This document shows, piece by piece, positions 16,069 through 25,097 of a stretch of 64,000 nt of DNA (its first letter is position 1; the number at the start of each line of letters is the position of its first letter). Both the position numbers and the translations under genes were made by a program. Origin of the DNA: Paenibacillus nanensis (GTDB lineage Bacteria; Bacillota; Bacilli; Paenibacillales; Paenibacillaceae); the NCBI RefSeq assembly GCF_003583765.1, contig NZ_QXQA01000020.1, forward strand, positions 46,306 to 110,305. Direction: 5' to 3'. The notes under the pieces are model-generated. The model did not search any database, was not told the DNA's origin, and saw nothing but the letters and a program-made list of their open reading frames with translations.

Positions 16069-17691
16069 TTAGCGCCCGCGCGGCTTAAAGCTCGACCACG
16101 GAGCGGACAAAACGGAGATTACCTTACCGGACTCCTGATGAATTTCCTGCCTCGACTGCAGCCGCTGCGTCTGCGGCTTTCGGGATTTGGCCGCGTTCTC
16201 CGGACGCTGCGAAGCTGGCTGTGCGCTCCTCTGCTTCTGAGCTTGTCCTTGCTGTCCGGCGAGAGCCTGCTTCTCCGAATGGCCGGCATTCCGCTGCTTC
16301 GGATGCCGCTTCGCCTCACCGGCCGGACGGTTCTGCGTCTGCTCCGCCTTCGGCTGTCCTGGCTGCTGAGCCTGGTTCTGCTTCGGCGTCTGCCGCTCCT
16401 GAGTCTGGCTTTGCTTCTGCTTCTGCTGGGATTGGCCTTCCTTCGGCTGACCCTGCGCCTTCTGCGGCTGCGCTTGTCCGCCCTGACGCTTCGGCTTGCG
16501 GTCGTTCTGCTGCTTCTGAGTCTGTACGCCAGCTGCCGCAGGAGCCACTCCTTCCGTCATCGGATACGGATGCTCTTCAACAACCGGCACCTTCTTCTTA
16601 ATCAGCTTCTCGATGTCTTTCAAGTACGGGAGCTCCTCCGCCTCGCAGAAGGAAATGGCGACGCCGCTGTTCCCGGCGCGGCCTGTCCGTCCGATCCGGT
16701 GCACGTACGTCTCCGGAATGTTCGGCAGGTTGAAATTGATCACATGCGATAAATCCTCGACGTCGATTCCGCGAGCCGCAATATCGGTTGCCACCAGCAC
16801 ACGTGTCGCCCCGCTTTTGAAGTTGCTCAGCGCGTTCTGCCGGGAATTTTGCGACTTGTCGCCGTGAATCGCCTGCGCTGTTACGCCGATGCGGTTCAGC
16901 CCGCGCGCGACGCGGTCCGCGCCATGCTTCGTGCGCGTAAAGACAAGCGCGGAGCCGATGCTTCGATCCTGAAGCAGATCGTTCAGCAGCATCTGTTTAT
17001 TCGGCTTGTCCACGAAATAAACGGACTGGCTGATCCGGTCCACCGTAGACGATACCGGCGTAACCTCCACCTTCACCGGATCGGTCAGCAGGCTGCCTGC
17101 GAGCTGCTCGATCTCAGGAGGCATCGTCGCCGAGAAGAACAGCGTCTGCTTCTTGCCGGGCAGCTTGGCAATAATTTTTTTAACATCGTTAATAAAGCCC
17201 ATGTCCAGCATCCGGTCGGCCTCGTCGAGCACAAGAATTTCGACCGCCTGCAGGCCGATTACCTTCTGGTTCATCAAATCCATCAGACGGCCCGGCGTTG
17301 CGATCAAGATGTCCGTGCCCTGCGCCAGCGCGCGCTCCTGGCCTTGCTGCGAGACGCCGCCGACTATCGCCAGGCAGCTCAAATCCGTATACCGGCTGTA
17401 CGCGACAATGTTATCCGAAATTTGCAGCGCAAGCTCGCGCGTCGGCGAAAGGATCAGCGCGCGGATCGGCCGGTTCTTCCCCCGCGGCGCGGCCTGACCG
17501 CTTAGCAGCTGAATGATCGGCAGCGAGAATGCGGCCGTCTTGCCGGTGCCCGTCTGCGCGCAGCCGAGCAGGTCGCGCCCTGCCAGCACGGACGGAATAG
17601 AGCGCTCCTGAATCGGAGTCGGAGACTCGTAGTTTTCTTGGGCAAGCGCCTTCAATATTTCGGGTTTAAGCTGTAAATCTTTGAAGTTCAT
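16069..17691 (-). CDS. DEAD-box ATP-dependent RNA helicase (RhlE/CshA-like)
   Basis: A 540-residue helicase. All core motifs are visible: Q motif (SPTPIQERSIP, near 23-33), motif I AQTGTGKT (45-52), Ib TPGR, II DEAD (near 156), III SAT, and VI HRIGRTGRAG (near 335). The core ends near residue 375. The remaining 160 residues are a low-complexity tail rich in Gln, Lys, Pro and Arg (repeats such as QPKEGQSQQKQKQSQ), ending in SFKPRGR. The tail is probably disordered and RNA-binding. Such helicases help ribosome assembly and mRNA turnover, especially in the cold. The ATG at 17691 has GGAGAATACAAAG before it. Confidence 0.9.
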   Translation of the reverse strand: MNFKDLQLKPEILKALAQENYESPTPIQERSIPSVLAGRDLLGCAQTGTGKTAAFSLPIIQLLSGQAAPRGKNRPIRALILSPTRELALQISDNIVAYSRYTDLSCLAIVGGVSQQGQERALAQGTDILIATPGRLMDLMNQKVIGLQAVEILVLDEADRMLDMGFINDVKKIIAKLPGKKQTLFFSATMPPEIEQLAGSLLTDPVKVEVTPVSSTVDRISQSVYFVDKPNKQMLLNDLLQDRSIGSALVFTRTKHGADRVARGLNRIGVTAQAIHGDKSQNSRQNALSNFKSGATRVLVATDIAARGIDVEDLSHVINFNLPNIPETYVHRIGRTGRAGNSGVAISFCEAEELPYLKDIEKLIKKKVPVVEEHPYPMTEGVAPAAAGVQTQKQQNDRKPKRQGGQAQPQKAQGQPKEGQSQQKQKQSQTQERQTPKQNQAQQPGQPKAEQTQNRPAGEAKRHPKQRNAGHSEKQALAGQQGQAQKQRSAQPASQRPENAAKSRKPQTQRLQSRQEIHQESGKVISVLSAPWSSFKPRGR

Positions 17692-17810
17692 CTTTGTATT
17701 CTCCTATGGATAAACGTGCGAATGGTAAATATCATCATATAGCGTCTAAGGATACCACAAATGGATGCAAAAGAGTAGGCAATCTTATTTTATAGCCGCG
17801 AACATGCAAA

Positions 17811-17844
17811 AAGCCGCCCGACCTCGTCTGGAGGGGAGCAGCCT
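17811..17844 (-). terminator. Probable terminator of the flavoprotein gene
   Basis: On the minus strand GCTGCTC pairs with GGGCGGC with wobble pairs, and a run of T follows. It lies about 50 bases past the FAD-dependent oxidoreductase stop. Confidence 0.55.
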
Positions 17845-17892
17845 TTATTTAGGAGACGAATAATTAATCGGCTATATAATTAATGGCCTCTA

Positions 17893-19152
17893 TTATGCCG
17901 GTTCCGATGATCCAGAGGCAGCCTCTTGAACTGGAATGAGACGATGAATCGCCTGCTCGAGCTCCTGCGGCCCGGCGGCCCGATTGTAAATGCCCAGAAA
18001 CGATGAAGTCGCCTCAGGGCTGGACGCGATTAATCGGTTCACCAGCTTTTGCTCCTCTGTGAAAGGGGCGTTTTTCGTATATTGGCAGGCCAGATGAAAG
18101 TGGAACATCATCTTCTCTTCCATTCGCGCCTGGTACAGGCTCGCCATCTCGTCCCAACTCGCATCCCAATCCGGGAAGCCGCTCAGCACGCCGGTCAGAA
18201 TACGCGCGCCGTAAAGCGCGTCCTGCATGCCTTGGCCGACGGCGGGGTCCTTGAACGTGATCGCGTCTCCTACCAGCGCCCAGCCCGGTCCCATGCCTTG
18301 GTGCCAATCATTGTCATAGCCGAGCAGACCTTTTATCGGCATGGCAAGCTCGGCATGAAGGATCCGCTCCGGCAGCGGGGAGCCGGCAAAGCCGGTTCTA
18401 AGAATACGGTTCATCGCTTCCTCCGGCGACGCTTTGAACCGTTTCATCCACTCTTCGTCTTTGAGCGGGAACATAACGCCTACGACGTAAAGCCTGTCGC
18501 TGGTCGGGAACACGATCGCGATTTTATCGCCCATTTTGTACAGCTCGGCATGAAGCTCTCCATCCTGCTTATAGTTCGAGTAATACCCGACATACGAGGC
18601 AAAATCCGTCGGCACCGCCTGCAGGCATGCGCTCCCCGCCAAATGCCTCACTCTTGAATGCCTTCCATCCGCGCCTACGACAAGCCTCGCCCGGAACTGC
18701 CCGCGCTCCCCGTTCTGGTAAACGCCAGCCACGCCGACAATTTTGCCGTCCTCCTCGATCAGCTCCGCCACGCGGAACCCTTCGAGCGCCGTTACGCGCT
18801 CCTGCGCCGAAGCATGCTCGAACAAAATGGCGTCAAGATGCGTCCGCCTGATGCACAAGCATTCCGTCTCCCCCATCACCTCGGGGAAAAAACCGTCGAT
18901 GACGGCGTCCTCGAACTGGACGACCGCCCTTTTGTAAGTCGGCGTGCCCGTCGCCAGCAGCGCTTCGAGTACGCCCATCTCCCGCAGCATGGCAAGCGAG
19001 TTCCCATAAAAATTATGCGTCGACAACGTATCGCTGGGGAACGTGCTTTTATCCAGCAGCAGAACCTCATATCCCGCCTTCGCCATCTCGTAAGCAAACG
19101 CCGAACCGGCGACCCTCGCGCCCACCACGATCACATCGTAATGCTTTTTCAT
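17893..19152 (-). CDS. FAD-dependent oxidoreductase (PHBH / geranylgeranyl-reductase-like)
   Basis: A 419-residue flavoprotein. The N-terminal Rossmann motif is VIVVGARVAGSAFAYEMAKAG (residues 8-28, with GARVAG in place of the usual GxGxxG). The second FAD motif VVGADGRHSRVR (near 160) and third motif ALVGDAITFKDPAVGQGM (near 295) are also present. The fold matches group A flavin monooxygenases and related reductases or halogenases. No substrate is evident. It is monocistronic, upstream of the helicase with a terminator between. GGGAGG lies about nine bases before the ATG. Confidence 0.85.
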   Translation of the reverse strand: MKKHYDVIVVGARVAGSAFAYEMAKAGYEVLLLDKSTFPSDTLSTHNFYGNSLAMLREMGVLEALLATGTPTYKRAVVQFEDAVIDGFFPEVMGETECLCIRRTHLDAILFEHASAQERVTALEGFRVAELIEEDGKIVGVAGVYQNGERGQFRARLVVGADGRHSRVRHLAGSACLQAVPTDFASYVGYYSNYKQDGELHAELYKMGDKIAIVFPTSDRLYVVGVMFPLKDEEWMKRFKASPEEAMNRILRTGFAGSPLPERILHAELAMPIKGLLGYDNDWHQGMGPGWALVGDAITFKDPAVGQGMQDALYGARILTGVLSGFPDWDASWDEMASLYQARMEEKMMFHFHLACQYTKNAPFTEEQKLVNRLIASSPEATSSFLGIYNRAAGPQELEQAIHRLIPVQEAASGSSEPA

Positions 19153-19286
19153 TTGCCGCAGCCTCCCGCATCAAGATTCCAACGTCCTCATTGTAAAAGA
19201 ATCTGCGCGCGCCAAGATAGTGACACGATGTCATCCGTTTTGTCATGTGGTGCGCGAGGCGTACGGCCTAGTGCATATTGTTCACG

Positions 19287-21272
19287 CTAGCCAAGCGGCA
19301 GCTCGATCGAGAGCTCGCAGCCGCAAGGCGAGCCGTCATCCGCCGCGCCGCTGCGGATCGAGACGATGCCGCCCAGCAGCTCGGCGCGCTCCTTCATCGA
19401 CGTAAGACCAAAGCCCGGCGCCGCCGAGCCGAACGGCTCGCCGTCGCTGGTCAAGCGGAAGCGCAGCGTCTCGCCCGCCGTCTGCAGCGTGAAGCGGAAG
19501 CGGCTGCATCGGCCGTGGCGAATGCCGTTCGTCAGCCCCTCTTGCAGCGCATGATACAGCACCTGCTCCGAAAGCTTGCCCAGCGCGAGCCCGTGCGGAA
19601 TCTCCATTTGCGCCTCGATACGGACGCCCATCGTATCTTCGGTATATTGAATAAGCTCGCGCAGCGATTCCTCCAGCGAAAGCGGCGGCGTCTCCTCCGT
19701 CTTAAGCAGCCGCACGGACTTGCGGATATCGTCGAGCCCTTTGCGAACGAGCCCAATGAGCATATCCAGCTTCCCGTCCGGGATGCCGCCGTCTCGCTCG
19801 GCCAGCGTCTTCGTCGCCTCCAGCTGTACGATGGCGGCCGTCAGCGTATGCCCGACGACGTCGTGGATCTCGTACGCGATGCGGTTGCGTTCCTCCATCA
19901 CGGACAGCTCGGCCAGCGATTCCGCCTTCTCGCGCAAGGTGACCGATAAAATTCGGTTCGCCTGCTCCAGCTCGGCGGTGCGCTGATCGACAAGCCGCTC
20001 CAAGCCGCGATGAAACTGCTCCAGCTCTTGGTTTTTCGCAAGCAGCTCCTTCGCATTCCGCTCGGATTCCAGGTGCACTCGCCGAACGCCGCTGATCATG
20101 ACCATGATCATGCATATCATAAACAGCAGCAGTCCGTTCGGCTGTAACCCTTCTAAGACCCGGTAGACATATCGGTTCATCGCGAGCAGCTCATTCATCG
20201 GGACGGGAAATAGCGAAACGGTAAACCCGGCAATCGTGCACGCCGTGAGCGTGAGGCAGCCTCGCACGATCCACTTCCGTTCCTCCCCGCGCTCCGGGGA
20301 CTGCCGGTATCGCAGCAGCGCAAATAAGACCACAAGCATGCCCGCTCCCGCAATAATGACCGCAGCCTCCGTCGTCAGTCTCATGTAAAGCGGCTGGTGC
20401 CACACCGCAGCGGCGAGTACCGCGGCTCCATACAGAAGGAGAATAGACCGAGCCGCCCGCATTAACCGCCTGCGGGCGGCGCCCATCGCCTCTCCGTAAA
20501 AGCCGACGAATGCAATCATCCCGACCGGCAGCAGCAGATCTCTCCAGTAATACAGCTCCCCGAGCGGAACGAACCACTGCGGCACGCGGCACGATAACAG
20601 CAGGTTCATCCCTAGACAGAGGCCGAGCAGGCCGAACCAGCCGTATAAGGTGGTCTTCCGCCGCAAATATAAAGTCAAAGCGACGAAGCCGGCCGTTATA
20701 TACAGAATCGAATAAATATAATACCCCGCCTCCGCTTGCAGCAGCGCATACAGAAGCTGATCCGGCTCGCCGGCCAGCACCATGTCGTTGCCGATGAACG
20801 GCTGGCCCGCCCACACCGTCTTGATGAGCAGCTCCTTGCCGGCATCAGCCGGCTCAATCGGCACCGGGTGGAGCATCGATCGGGGATCGATATGCCTGCG
20901 TTTGCCTTCCATGTTGAAGGCATACAGCGGCTCGCCGTCTAACGCTGCCTCGAACCGCTTCATGCCCGAAAAAAACAAATAAGGGCTTCTCCATTCGAGC
21001 TCCGGCACCGTTTTTCGAAGCCATACCGTCCCTTCGAAGCCTGACAGCCCTTCTTTAAGCGCGCTGTCGAACGGCACCCAGTCCGCTTCCTGCGGCTTCT
21101 CCGGACCATACGCGGCCTGCCAATCGCGAATAAACACCGTAAACGAGGCGCGTCCCTTCTCCGCGAAGCTCGGGCGCTCCACCAGCATGGCCGGCAGAAA
21201 ACAAGTTAAAATAACCGCGCACGCCAACAGCCACAGCAGAGCGGAACGGAATTTGGGCGTTAGGGTCATCAT
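19287..21272 (-). CDS. Sensor histidine kinase, multi-span 7TMR-DISM-like, HisKA_3
   Basis: A 661-residue membrane kinase. A signal-anchor (residues 12-30) is followed by an extracytoplasmic beta-rich domain (about 31-180). Then come about seven closely spaced membrane spans (185-400), a coiled coil (400-455), and the HisKA_3 dimerisation domain with phospho-acceptor His470 in AYEIHDVVGHTL. The HATPase domain (from about 570) has an N-box around NGIRHGRCS and a G-box GFGLTSMKERAELLGG. The layout resembles 7TMR-DISM kinases, which sense carbohydrates or other extracellular ligands. It overlaps the response regulator gene by four bases, so the two make a two-component system. Confidence 0.85.
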   Translation of the reverse strand: MMTLTPKFRSALLWLLACAVILTCFLPAMLVERPSFAEKGRASFTVFIRDWQAAYGPEKPQEADWVPFDSALKEGLSGFEGTVWLRKTVPELEWRSPYLFFSGMKRFEAALDGEPLYAFNMEGKRRHIDPRSMLHPVPIEPADAGKELLIKTVWAGQPFIGNDMVLAGEPDQLLYALLQAEAGYYIYSILYITAGFVALTLYLRRKTTLYGWFGLLGLCLGMNLLLSCRVPQWFVPLGELYYWRDLLLPVGMIAFVGFYGEAMGAARRRLMRAARSILLLYGAAVLAAAVWHQPLYMRLTTEAAVIIAGAGMLVVLFALLRYRQSPERGEERKWIVRGCLTLTACTIAGFTVSLFPVPMNELLAMNRYVYRVLEGLQPNGLLLFMICMIMVMISGVRRVHLESERNAKELLAKNQELEQFHRGLERLVDQRTAELEQANRILSVTLREKAESLAELSVMEERNRIAYEIHDVVGHTLTAAIVQLEATKTLAERDGGIPDGKLDMLIGLVRKGLDDIRKSVRLLKTEETPPLSLEESLRELIQYTEDTMGVRIEAQMEIPHGLALGKLSEQVLYHALQEGLTNGIRHGRCSRFRFTLQTAGETLRFRLTSDGEPFGSAAPGFGLTSMKERAELLGGIVSIRSGAADDGSPCGCELSIELPLG

Positions 21273-21940
21273 GGCCCGTCATCCAGCAGCAGCCCGCGCA
21301 TGACTGCTACCGCTTCCTTCCGGTCGCTCGTGCCCAGCTTGTTGTAAATAACGCTAATGTAATTGCGGACCGTCCCGTCGCCCATAAATAACGTGCTCGA
21401 GATCTGCCGGTTGGAATAGCCCTCAAGCATGAGCAGCATAATTTTCCGCTCCCGCTCCGTGAAGGACAAGCCTAGACGGCTCAGCTTCTGCTCGTCGAAC
21501 GAATCCGCGCGACCGCGGCTCAGCACCGACAGCCTCGCCGCCAGCTTCGACGCGATCGCCGCAGGCAGCATGACTCCGCCGTCCATCGCCTCGCGAATGG
21601 TGCGGACAATTTGCTTCGAGGGCATATCCTTCAGCAGGAAGCCGTCCGCCCCTCCTGCCATCGCGTCGATGATGAACCGGTCCTCCGCAAAGGTCGTCAG
21701 CATAAGCACGATCGTATCCGGCGCATCCCGCTTAATAAGACGCATCGCTTCGATGCCGTCCATCACGGGCATTTTAATATCCATCAGAATGACATCCGGC
21801 CTGTTCTCTATCGTTTGCCGCCAAGCCTCTTGCCCGTTCTCGCACAAGCCGATGACGGAAAGCCCCTCCTCCGCCTGTAGGATGGTTTGCAGCCCTTCCC
21901 GCAGCAGCCGCTGATCGTCCGCAATCATAATCCGAATCAT
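21269..21940 (-). CDS. NarL/LuxR-family response regulator
   Basis: About 223 residues. The receiver domain (1-120) has the acidic pair in IADDQ, the phospho-acceptor Asp54 in VILMDIKMPVMDG and the Thr in LMLTTFAED. The C-terminal LuxR helix-turn-helix (about 155-215) contains LSFTERERKIMLLMLEGYSNRQIS. I chose ATG 21940 behind GAGGGTG; the frame start at 21952 overlaps that site. It is co-transcribed with the histidine kinase, whose start codon overlaps its stop. No obvious target gene is adjacent. Confidence 0.9.
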   Translation of the reverse strand: MIRIMIADDQRLLREGLQTILQAEEGLSVIGLCENGQEAWRQTIENRPDVILMDIKMPVMDGIEAMRLIKRDAPDTIVLMLTTFAEDRFIIDAMAGGADGFLLKDMPSKQIVRTIREAMDGGVMLPAAIASKLAARLSVLSRGRADSFDEQKLSRLGLSFTERERKIMLLMLEGYSNRQISSTLFMGDGTVRNYISVIYNKLGTSDRKEAVAVMRGLLLDDGP

Positions 21941-22048
21941 GTATGCCGTCACCCTCTATCGCCAGCTCTTAATCCGATTCTATCACCGGCCTTATGCCTC
22001 GTATAGAGCCATGACCGCACCGGTGACAAGAGTGACAAACCGGTCCGG

Positions 22049-22603
22049 TCAGACGTCTTCGGAACGGGGCAGCCGCTCCAGCTCCTTAAGCTCCTTGGCG
22101 AACCAGTCCCGCGCGAACCGATGGGCGCCGATTCCGTATTCCAGCGTCTTCAGCTGGTACCGGAACAGGCCGCGGTACGCTTCCGGAACCTCCATTTGAT
22201 CAAGCTCCCGGTTAAGGGCCTCCAGCCCCGCCAGCGCTTGCTCGGTCTTATCCGTAATTTCCCGCAAAATAGTCCGTCTTTCCTCCGCATCGGCAATCAG
22301 ACCGAGAAAATACATTTTGGAAAGCGCCGTAACCTCGAGCTTGCTGTCCGGCGTCTCGCTTTTCATCCAGGCGGCGAACGCCTCCTTGCCGGCAGGCTGC
22401 ACCGCATAAACCTTCTTATGCCTTCCGTTCTCCACTTCCTCCGAATAGCTTACCCAGCCCTTCTCGAGCAGCTTCTTGAGCGCGGTCTGCAGACTGCCGT
22501 AGCTGGCGCTGTAGAACAGGGACACGCCCGTTTTGAAGCTTTGATTCAGTTCATAGACCGTTTGGCTGCGTATCATTAACAGGCCCAAAATAACAAATTC
22601 CAT
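22049..22603 (-). CDS. PadR-family transcriptional regulator
   Basis: About 184 residues. The N-terminal winged helix (residues 1-90) shows FVILGLLMIRSQTVYELNQSF and SYGSLQTALKKLLEKGWVSYSE, standard for PadR. A C-terminal helical dimerisation part follows (Vir_C-like, about 95-175). PadR proteins repress neighbouring genes until a ligand binds. The ATG at 22603 follows AAGGAGAG; the frame runs open to 22696 but through the promoter. It is divergent from the serine hydrolase gene, and the gap holds repeats that look like its operator. Confidence 0.9.
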   Translation of the reverse strand: MEFVILGLLMIRSQTVYELNQSFKTGVSLFYSASYGSLQTALKKLLEKGWVSYSEEVENGRHKKVYAVQPAGKEAFAAWMKSETPDSKLEVTALSKMYFLGLIADAEERRTILREITDKTEQALAGLEALNRELDQMEVPEAYRGLFRYQLKTLEYGIGAHRFARDWFAKELKELERLPRSEDV

Positions 22604-22643
22604 CTTCCGTTCTCTCCTTGCCTCTTGCAGAATACGATAAACC

Positions 22644-22679
22644 ATATTACGATTAGTAATATATCCAATAGTAATATAT
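22644..22679. promoter_or_regulatory. Candidate PadR operator
   Basis: A perfect inverted repeat ATATTAC-5-GTAATAT (22644-22662) is overlapped by two direct copies of AGTAATATAT (22655-22664 and 22670-22679), in the gap between the divergent padR-like and serine hydrolase genes. The AT-rich palindrome fits the PadR family. Confidence 0.6.
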
Positions 22680-22713
22680 AAAATCATCCAAATCAACCGA
22701 TGGAGGGATACAC

Positions 22714-23835
22714 ATGACCGTTCCGCAACTGAGCGCGGATGTCACCGCGATGATCACCCGCCGATTCGACGCCTTGTTCGAGAAATGCTCGCGCGGGAAG
22801 AGAGGAGGCGTCCCGCGCGGACAAGCGGCGGATCTCCAAGGACGCATCTTTTCGCGCAAGCTCGGGATCGATTACCGTTACGCTGCGTCGCCGGCGCCAA
22901 GACCTTACCATATCGCAAGCATCGGCAAAATGTTCACCGCCGTCCTGATCGGGCAGCTGCTCGAAAAAGCTTCTCTTGAATGGGGCGCCCGTATCGCGGA
23001 ATATTTCAACTCCGGCGAGCTGAACGGACTATTCGTTCATAAGGGACGGGATTACGCAGGCGATGTTACGGTCCGTCATCTTCTTAGCCATACGTCAGGC
23101 GTCGCGGATTATTTCGGTGGCCGGGTCCATTCGGGCATCCCCTTCGGCCGGCTGATCCTGGAGCAGCCTGACCGCCACTGGGCACCCCGGGAGCTGCTCG
23201 ACTTTTCGCGGGAACAACAGCATGCGGTCGCTCCGCCCGGAACGAGGTTCCATTACTCCGACACCGGCTACATTCTGCTTGGACTTCTGGTCGAGCGCAT
23301 AACCGGCGGCACGTTCGAGCATGACCTGCATCGCAGCATCTTGGACCCCCTTGGCATGCGCGACACCTATATGCTTTACCGCAGCGAGCCTTCATCCGGT
23401 ACAGCCGAACCACTTGCTCCTATTTGGTTCAACGGCAGCGAAATAAGCGGCTTCCGCAGCCTTAGCTGCGATTGGGCCGGAGGCGGTCTCGTCTCCACAA
23501 CGGATGATTTGCTTCGGTTCGGCCGCGCCTTAAGAGAAGGAAAGCTGCTGCAGGCTTCCACCTTGCAGACGATGGATAACGCCGAGCATCGCTTCCGTCC
23601 CGGTCTGCACTACGGTCTGGGCATGATGGAGGTGCGGTTCGAGCAATTTTTCTTCCTGCTGCGCGGGCTGCCCCGGTTAAAAGGCCATATCGGCGTGCTG
23701 GCCACACATCTCTTCTGGGACCCTGAGACGGATACGCATATCGTTCTCAACTTCGGCTCGGAGGGAGCCATGGTTCAAAGCTTTAAGACGCTTATTCCCA
23801 TTGTGAGCGAGCTGAGAAAGGCCGCCCAGGCATAG
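22714..23835 (+). CDS. Serine hydrolase, beta-lactamase-like
   Basis: A 373-residue protein without a clear signal peptide. The SxxK motif is SIGK (near residue 70, HIASIGKMFTAVL) and is followed by HLLSHTSGVADYF. The Tyr motif reads HYSDTGY, where Asp replaces the Asn usual in YxN. Family members act on esters, peptides or beta-lactams. The start follows GGAGGG by seven bases. It is divergently transcribed from the PadR gene, which probably controls it. The truncated protein at the left edge of the window belongs to the same family. Confidence 0.85.
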   Translation: MTVPQLSADVTAMITRRFDALFEKCSRGKRGGVPRGQAADLQGRIFSRKLGIDYRYAASPAPRPYHIASIGKMFTAVLIGQLLEKASLEWGARIAEYFNSGELNGLFVHKGRDYAGDVTVRHLLSHTSGVADYFGGRVHSGIPFGRLILEQPDRHWAPRELLDFSREQQHAVAPPGTRFHYSDTGYILLGLLVERITGGTFEHDLHRSILDPLGMRDTYMLYRSEPSSGTAEPLAPIWFNGSEISGFRSLSCDWAGGGLVSTTDDLLRFGRALREGKLLQASTLQTMDNAEHRFRPGLHYGLGMMEVRFEQFFFLLRGLPRLKGHIGVLATHLFWDPETDTHIVLNFGSEGAMVQSFKTLIPIVSELRKAAQA

Positions 23836-23873
23836 CTTAGAAGTCGATGGCGACATCCCCCGGACAACAAAAA

Positions 23874-23916
23874 GAGCCGTCCCGCAGCAGATGATCTTCC
23901 GCTTGAGGGACGGCTC
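23874..23916 (-). terminator. Terminator of the Gfo/Idh/MocA gene
   Basis: GAGCCGTCCC (23874-23883) pairs with GGGACGGCTC (23907-23916). A T-run follows on the minus strand; on the plus strand there is none. Confidence 0.8.
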
Positions 23917-23941
23917 CCGCTGCAGGCAGCCTGGCTAGCCT

Positions 23942-24937
23942 TTATTCGCCCTGCTCAGAAGGATAAACTAAGCCCCACTGCTTCCGAATGCGATCCATCG
24001 TCTCCATAATGCCGACAGTTTCATCCAGCGTGATGTCTTCATTCTCCAGCATTCCCGAGCGGAGGCAGGCCATCGCCGCCTCGGCCTCGTATTTGTAGCC
24101 GGCGAACTGGCGGTTGTCCTCTACCGTCACCGGGTCCTGGCCTTGGACATGAAGGCTCGCCTTGTTCGAGAACAAGAAATTAGGGATATGGATATAACCT
24201 TTTGTCCCGAATATATGAGCATCGTTCGTGAGGCTGAGCCGCACGGCGCCGTTCAGCATAGCCGTTCTGCCGCCATCGTATTCGAACAGCAGCGAGAAGC
24301 GCTCATCCACGCCGGTCTCGCCGATATGCGCGCTGCTCTGAATGCTCTTCGGCTGCTCGCCGTAAACCATGGAAGCGAACGATACCGGATAGACGCCGGC
24401 ATCAAGCAGCGCGCCGCCGCCCTGCTCCTTGCTTAGCAGACGCCCCTCCGGATTCCAGCCCGCGTCGAAGCCGAAGTCCGCCTTCACCAGCTGCACATCT
24501 CCTATGAGGCCCTGCTTCAGCCACTCGCGCGTCCGGACAATCGGCGGGAGAAACCGGGTCCACATCGCTTCCATAACGAACAGCTTCTTGTCGCGCGCAA
24601 GCTGCGCAATCTCCCGGGCTTCCGCCTCATTGATTGTGAACGGCTTCTCGCAAAGAACCGCTTTTCCCGCGTGCAGGCAAGCTAAAACCTGCTCCTTATG
24701 CAGCGGGTGTATCGTTCCGACATACACGATCTCTACTTCCGAATCGTTAAACAGCTCTTCGTAGCTGCCATAGGCGCGGGCAAAGCCATGCTGCTCCGCA
24801 AACTGCTCCGCCTTCTCCAGCGATCTTGCCGCAACCGCCGTCAGCTCGGCGCCCTCCGCCAGCCGCAGATCCTTCGCGAACGTCGAAGAAATGCCGCCGC
24901 AGCCCAAAATGCCCCATTTGATTGTTCTCTGGCTCAT
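23942..24937 (-). CDS. Gfo/Idh/MocA-family oxidoreductase
   Basis: About 331 residues. The N-terminal NAD(P)-binding Rossmann fold (WGILGCGGISSTFAKDL, residues 6-23) and the hallmark LCEKPFTINEAEA (near 93) are clear. The C-terminal alpha/beta domain starts near residue 125. Such enzymes oxidise or reduce sugars and inositols, or act as dihydrodiol dehydrogenases; MEAMWTRFLPPI resembles the trans-dihydrodiol dehydrogenase-like subgroup. The second ATG (24937) has GGAG six bases upstream, better spaced than the first (24943). It is monocistronic. Confidence 0.85.
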   Translation of the reverse strand: MSQRTIKWGILGCGGISSTFAKDLRLAEGAELTAVAARSLEKAEQFAEQHGFARAYGSYEELFNDSEVEIVYVGTIHPLHKEQVLACLHAGKAVLCEKPFTINEAEAREIAQLARDKKLFVMEAMWTRFLPPIVRTREWLKQGLIGDVQLVKADFGFDAGWNPEGRLLSKEQGGGALLDAGVYPVSFASMVYGEQPKSIQSSAHIGETGVDERFSLLFEYDGGRTAMLNGAVRLSLTNDAHIFGTKGYIHIPNFLFSNKASLHVQGQDPVTVEDNRQFAGYKYEAEAAMACLRSGMLENEDITLDETVGIMETMDRIRKQWGLVYPSEQGE

Positions 24938-25030
24938 ACTCATCTCCTGCTCCTCTCTTCTCTACCACTATCTTCAAATCGATTCTACCATGAAATCGGG
25001 TAAAGACCGAAAGGAGCGCCGCAATTGCGC

Positions 25031-25079
25031 AAAAAAAAGCGGCGCCCTCCCGAACAAAGTCCGGTAAGGGGCCGCCGCT
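25031..25079 (-). terminator. Terminator of the siderophore-binding gene
   Basis: On the minus strand AGCGGCGGCC pairs with GGCGCCGCT with a one-base bulge, followed by eight T. It is 19 bases past the stop codon. Confidence 0.8.
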
Positions 25080-25097
25080 GTCTTGCCCTGTCATTTT

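Noticed and set aside
16138..16752. Leucine-rich 204-residue frame on the plus strand
   Set aside because: Complement of the Gln/Lys-rich tail of the DEAD-box helicase; the Leu and Arg runs are produced by that tail.
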